Below are positions 59,739-64,000 of a stretch of DNA of 64,000 nt, piece by piece. The notes beneath the pieces are model-generated. The model made no database searches and had not been told where the DNA came from. It worked only from the letters and a program-made list of their open reading frames with translations. The stretch's first letter is position 1; each line of letters begins with the position of its first letter. The translations under genes and the position numbers were made by a program. The DNA comes from Perkinsus olseni. Its lineage: Eukaryota > Perkinsozoa > Perkinsida > Perkinsidae. The DNA is taken from contig JABANP010000163.1 of the NCBI GenBank assembly GCA_013115135.1, positions 38,558 to 102,557 on the forward strand, read 5' to 3'.

Positions 59739-62065
59739 TTACGTGCTGGTGGAACGAATAGCCTGGGCCTGTGCTTCCCACGCATCCAGGAACCTTCGAT
59801 GAGTCTGCGTCTCCAGATTCGACAATGTGGTCAACAAAGGCTGGAGGTAGAAAAAATGTCCCCGACGGTTCTCAAGCGTTTGGAGTTTACTTCTGCCGCC
59901 ACATCATCATCTGTGGCATCGGAAGGGAGGACTAATGGCTGCAATGTCGTCTCGAAGAAGGAGAACAGCTTGGACACCTAGGCGGGCGAAAATGTGCTGA
60001 GGACGATGAGCAGGGACCCACCTTGAAAAGCTCAACAGGTCCAGGGCCGTGGCCGATGGTGTCCTCCCAGATGGAGCTGCTTCGCGTTCTACTCCTGCCG
60101 TCTTTACCCGACGACTTCGCATTCGCCGCGAAACTGCTGTCATCGGCAGTCAAACTGGATGCTGTCCGAGGAAGGTTCGCGTAACCGCCCGAGCTGAGAA
60201 CGAAGCCAGGTAGCAATGTACAGATTGGATAAATGCTTACACAGCGACCTCTACTTTATGCCGTAGATGCTCTGCTACTCCGCTGAGGGCAATACCAAGG
60301 CCTTCCCACCACGTCATGGCCTCTGAAATAAAAGGAGCGGTGATCACCTCTATGGTCGAAAGATGGTCACGGCGTCCGAATCATACAGAGCCGCGGAAAG
60401 GATCTTCAGCATGGTATACCTACTCTCTCCTGAAGTGTTGTCAGAGGTCCCAGCGGGCCCACTCCCTCCAGCCTCCTCATCATCATCTGCAAATGTCTGA
60501 ATGAAAAATTCTCGTTCAGCAGCAACTTGCTCGTGTATCCACGCAAGCATATCATTCGTGTATCTGACAAAGCCATGTCGCTTCGGTATACTACAACACC
60601 CTCACCTAACGATATCATAAGCGCGGATGTCTATGGGGCGACTTGCAGGTCCCCCCTTCACCAGAGTCTCGTGGAACCTCTGCAACAGCAGTTGCCGCCG
60701 TACACGAGATATTTCCTGAACCGCGAAGTGGCCTGCTTTCACCGCGCTCACGACTTCACCTTTGCTGAGTGATTGAAGTAAACTATCCTATGACGAATGA
60801 CATGAAGCCCCTTCTTTATTCGAATAGAGACCTCCTCCTCGGCCTCGTGATCGCTCGCTACGCTGACAAGCTCCTTGCATTGCCGCTAAAAGACTACGTC
60901 AAAGCGGGAATGGAGTTCAGCAACTCTACCTGTATCCACACAAAGATACGTTCATAGGCAATCTCCTGTAGATCCGAGGTCTGATGCAAGATGTCAACTG
61001 CGAGCGCGGCGTCATAATGAGAGCCTCCCTTCAACTCGTCGTGGGAGGAGTTCGCCTGCATCAATTCATCAACAAAGATGTGGAGATCCCTACCTACCCC
61101 ATCGGAAGTAGAGGAAGGAGTCGAAGGAACGCCGCCGCCCTCAGCCGCTGTGCTGCTGCCGCTACTGTCGTTGAGCTCATCCAGCATCCGTCGGGCCTCC
61201 AACCTTACCTGACCACCCATGCACATGGTGCAACATTCCCCGCGAACCCTCCCGAGCTCACCCGATGGAGCTGCTTGAGGCTTCTAAAAAAGTCATCATC
61301 TATAGGAGTGTCCGAGTTTCTAATTCTGGCCTCATCCTCGGGTGATAAAATGAACCGCGAAGAGAACAAGTCAAGCACCTTGCCATGAACAAAGTACTCT
61401 GAATTCTACTGCGCATCGCCGCCGCCCCACCTCCTTCTTCTCTGTCGTATGCTTCTTATGCAAGTTGAGTTTCCGAGCTCTCGCTAGCACCTGTCCCAGA
61501 CACACTACCACGCCTCCAGCCTCAACCAGTACCACCTCATGCGTGTTGTCTCGTGAATCTTGCAACTGCGATGATGCTGTATCTAGGAGGCTCTCCAGAT
61601 CGGCTATCCGCTTGGACCTGCTTCAAAGATAATCCACAACCGTCCGCTGAACGCCCAAGCACTACTACATATCCTCAATAGACGATTCGACATTCGAGAA
61701 ATCTTCAACAAATTCCTTGTTCAACTTAAGATTCTCATTCTCGATCATGTACCTATATCGTTGATAGCTCTCCCACCACTCTAGCTCGCCCGACCTGAGG
61801 TTCCTCCGTTGATCCACACTGTTACCCTCCCCATAGAATGATGACAGCGTCTGTAAGGCCGCTAGAGAGGAGCTGGGTTCGAACCGCAGAGACAGCACTT
61901 TCTGCACCTGAGTGGCAGAGAGGGATCACTTTGTCCCGAATTTTCTCGAGAGTAGCCACGAATGGCCCAACTAGACCGGTCGTATGATTCGCAGGATCTA
62001 CTCCTTGACGGCAGTCGAACTCTCAAACAGAACGCTGCGACACGTGCGGCAACACCCTGTTTCAT
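59739..62065 (-). CDS. COG6: Conserved oligomeric Golgi complex subunit 6 (COG6)
   Basis: COG6 belongs to the lobe B tether for vesicles recycling within the Golgi. Read from high to low coordinates: VQKVLSLRFE, ALQTLSSFYGEGNS and RRNLRS with KLNKEFVEDFSNVESSIE (61665-61900, N-terminal helical bundle); a coiled segment (61430-61600); ILHQTSDLQEIAYERIFVW (about 60960-61010); VKGGPASRPIDIRAYDIVR (about 60610-60665) joined to YVSDMLAWIHEQVAAEREFF (about 60490-60550). These match the family's RGFIDALTRGGPG-PRPIE and GDMLAWLHQ motifs. Several short introns interrupt it. The start (about 62065) and end (59739, after RRFLDAWEAQAQAI) are approximate. Confidence 0.8.
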
Positions 62066-62280
62066 CTAGCACCATCTACCTAGCGGACCATGAACGAATG
62101 GAGGTCAGTTCTGAGCACTAGTTACGCTACATGACAGCCATCATGCCTTCAACGGCCCATACTGACTTTAGGCTGACGACAAGATGCCCTGGTACCAATA
62201 TCGAATCATCCAGTACCATGTGGTATCACCGTAGTACAATTCCATACCGGATACGCATAATACTGGGCATACTCAGCTCA

Positions 62281-62510
62281 ATGCCACACCCGACTCAATC
62301 CCACGAGAAAGGCCGGAGAGCTGGATTAGCCGGCAGTTCACCGTGAAGGGTCCTCCCACAAGCGTGTCCTACTCCCGTACAGTCAGCAATACCCCGATGA
62401 CTACCTTCTTCCGCAAGGCCTGGGATGTGCTAGCCCCGACTGCCGCTGCTGCTGTTGCTGAGCTTTTAACAGGCGCCGCCTCCGTGCCTCCTGTCGTCGT
62501 CATAAGATGA
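62281..62510 (+). CDS. Possible small protein, unidentified
   Basis: From ATG 62281 (MPHPTQSHEK), with a one-base skip, the frame continues ESWISRQFTVKGPPTSVSYS and FFRKAWDVLAPTAAAAV to a stop at 62508-62510, about 75 residues with an Ala-rich helix. The composition looks coding, but I recognise no family and the frame is not clean. Confidence 0.25.
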
Positions 62511-62879
62511 AGTCAACTGCTATTCAAACCACTAGCCGCTCGGGAGGATGGTCTACAGGACCATGAATCGCTCACGAGTAACTACGGCCATGAAGAACCC
62601 CCATTGGAAGCTTAAGTAACTCTCAAGGGGTGCCCTGAAACCTCAGACCAAATTTCACGATCGAAATCACGCAGACTGTTGTTGCGTTGTTTGAAGCCTT
62701 GTTGTCTTTTGGCGCGTTGTAGACGAGAAAACGGCAACTAAAAATGCGGGGCTTTCGGCGACCTAGAAGAGTTTGACGCAAACTGTGATCAAACGGGGTC
62801 TGCGCGTTCTTAGAGCGCCTCTTGTCCTCCACAGAAAAAGAGCTCCGACTATTACGGAGAGTACGGATGAAACCTGCCG

Positions 62880-62952
62880 TTGAAAATCGGGCGACTGGTT
62901 GCATTCAAATCACCCCGATCCCTTAACACCTCACTGGCCGCAACAAGACTCC
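62880..62952. repeat. Dispersed repeat, left copy
   Basis: Shares TTGAAAAT-GGGC, ACCCCGAT-CCCT, ACTGG-CGCAACA and ACTCC in the same order with 63887-63969, about 70% identical by eye. The pair flanks the truncated secreted-gene copy. Confidence 0.55.
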
Positions 62953-63137
62953 TTCATCATCATACGGGGAAAGCATATAAGGTATGTTGTATAACTAACC
63001 GCATAGCCTTGGACGATTGGCAATGATGGCCGAATTAAATGCTTGTTCTGTTGTTGTTCGCAGTTCGGGCGGTACTTGTTAACGCGTAGCAATTCCTAAG
63101 TTATCATCCAGGGTCATCGTCCGTGGTTACTCATCAT

Positions 63138-63256
63138 TGATGGTTAGTCATCAGGATATCCTTCAATGCCCATGATGAAGCTCTCCACTTACCTCCTCGG
63201 GCGCCAGACGATTAGACAACTGACTAATGGTGTGGTCCTCCAGCAGGAAACAGGAT
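63138..63256 (+). pseudogene. Truncated third copy of the secreted cysteine-rich gene
   Basis: Nearly identical to exon 1 of copy 2 but on the opposite strand. ATG 63166 gives MPMMKLSTYLLG, then QLTNGVVLQQETG. About 28 nt upstream are also shared (TTAGTC, then AGGATATCCTTCAATGCCC). Homology ends abruptly after AACAGGAT at 63256: the GTAAGT donor and all later exons are absent, and the frame runs into unrelated sequence. The Cys of the leader is replaced (GCL to GRQ). Confidence 0.7.
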
Positions 63257-64000
63257 TGTGCCTCAACTTTCAATTTATCACCGTCCATTGCGACGCCATG
63301 ACGAAGTTAATTTTACTACGGGCCTCGTTATTAGAGCAGTACGCATGTGCATAGCTGTAAAAAGCGGACGCCGAGAGTTGTGAAGACACGTACTACAGTT
63401 GCCTTCTTCGGGAAGTGTCCTTTATCTTCGGATGTTCACCATTCCGCTTAGGTTTCTTCCTTTGCCCTAACCGAGATGGAGACGACAGTGACGGAGGACG
63501 CGGGTCAGCGGCACGCCTCACGCTCGAGGAATTCATTGTGTAGGATGCACCGTTTCCAGAAGGTCAGAGTTCAGAGTCGACGGGTAAGTCAGTAGTCGAG
63601 TTTCAGCCCAGCTGCTAGAGCAGATGCGGACTAGCGCTACGGGGAACCGGTTGTCGAGGTTTTCGGGATCAGAAACGATTGGATTGATCGTGTCGGTGGA
63701 GGCGGTGGAAGGCGGTGGTGATACTCGTTAGGCGTGTTCCCTAAGCGGAGGATGTTCTGTCTAAGCGCAGGCACGTGTGAAACGCTCCCGTCTATTGCCC
63801 GAGGTGATCATCATTAACCGAATTTATACTGTACGAGTTGGGACACACTCCCAATGTATTCTACGTGGTATACGAGAAATTCGCTTTTGAAAATGGGCTG
63901 GAGTTCGCACGACACCCATTAAAGTAACCCCGATTCCCTGTACCACCGAACTGGTCGCAACACAACTCCATGATGATGAGCTGCACCGCTGGTGCACCGT
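63257..64000. other. No gene supported to the window end
   Basis: Contains only the right copy of the dispersed repeat (63887-63969). Confidence 0.5.
63887..63969. repeat. Dispersed repeat, right copy
   Basis: Direct-orientation partner of 62880-62952, about 1 kb away. Confidence 0.55.

Noticed and set aside
1..64000. CRISPR arrays, bacterial operons, viral genes, rRNA genes
   Set aside because: None seen. Repeats are gene-derived or short dispersed elements, and introns and gene content are eukaryotic nuclear.

Overview
The window is nuclear DNA from a flagellated protist. My best guess is a perkinsozoan (Perkinsus or a close relative). It has dense GT-AG introns of about 43-60 nt, an axonemal dynein heavy chain, a fungal-type elongation factor 3 and an RNA polymerase II whose tail is built from YSPTSPA heptads. 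Genes lie on both strands, and nothing looks bacterial, organellar or viral. The genus rests on overall gene style, not on a diagnostic marker.

Layout. Positions 0.4-11.6 kb (minus) hold a tandem array of paralogous, partly signal-peptide-bearing domains that I cannot assign to a known family. Positions 11.6-16.4 kb are mostly unexplained, apart from one exon resembling the N-terminal domain of translin-associated factor X-interacting proteins. Then, on the plus strand: a coiled-coil protein ending in an AP-2 alpha-type appendage (16.4-19.8 kb), a PRA1 family protein (20.1-20.9 kb), an axonemal dynein heavy chain (about 21-36.8 kb) and eEF3 (37.3-40.4 kb). On the minus strand follow a TMEM135-like membrane protein (41.0-42.8 kb) and RPB1, the largest subunit of RNA polymerase II (43.1-51.8 kb). 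The right end carries two minus-strand copies of a small secreted cysteine-rich protein (52.9-53.7 and 56.8-57.4 kb) with a truncated third copy on the plus strand (63.17 kb). It also has a cystinosin-like transporter (54.9-55.8 kb), the first exon of a TMEM144-like transporter (58.2 kb), a tRNA-Pro(UGG) (59.5 kb, minus) and COG6 of the Golgi tethering complex (59.7-62.1 kb, minus).

The conserved genes are unrelated housekeeping or flagellar genes: motility, transcription, translation, and vesicle traffic (the appendage protein, PRA1, COG6). They do not form an operon-like unit. The accessory material is the two secreted families at the window edges.

Two observations stand out. (1) The RPB1 C-terminal domain is split into five internal exons of exactly 126, 126, 105, 63 and 42 nt. 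Each is a whole number of heptads with the same intron phase, so any of them could be skipped or duplicated without breaking frame. (2) Reading frames of conserved proteins break repeatedly, and nearly every break is a net +1. I count 22 such sites in six genes (dynein, eEF3, RPB1, the appendage protein and both secreted genes). Insertion-type assembly error is the simplest cause because no common slip motif is visible, but the bias deserves a cDNA test.
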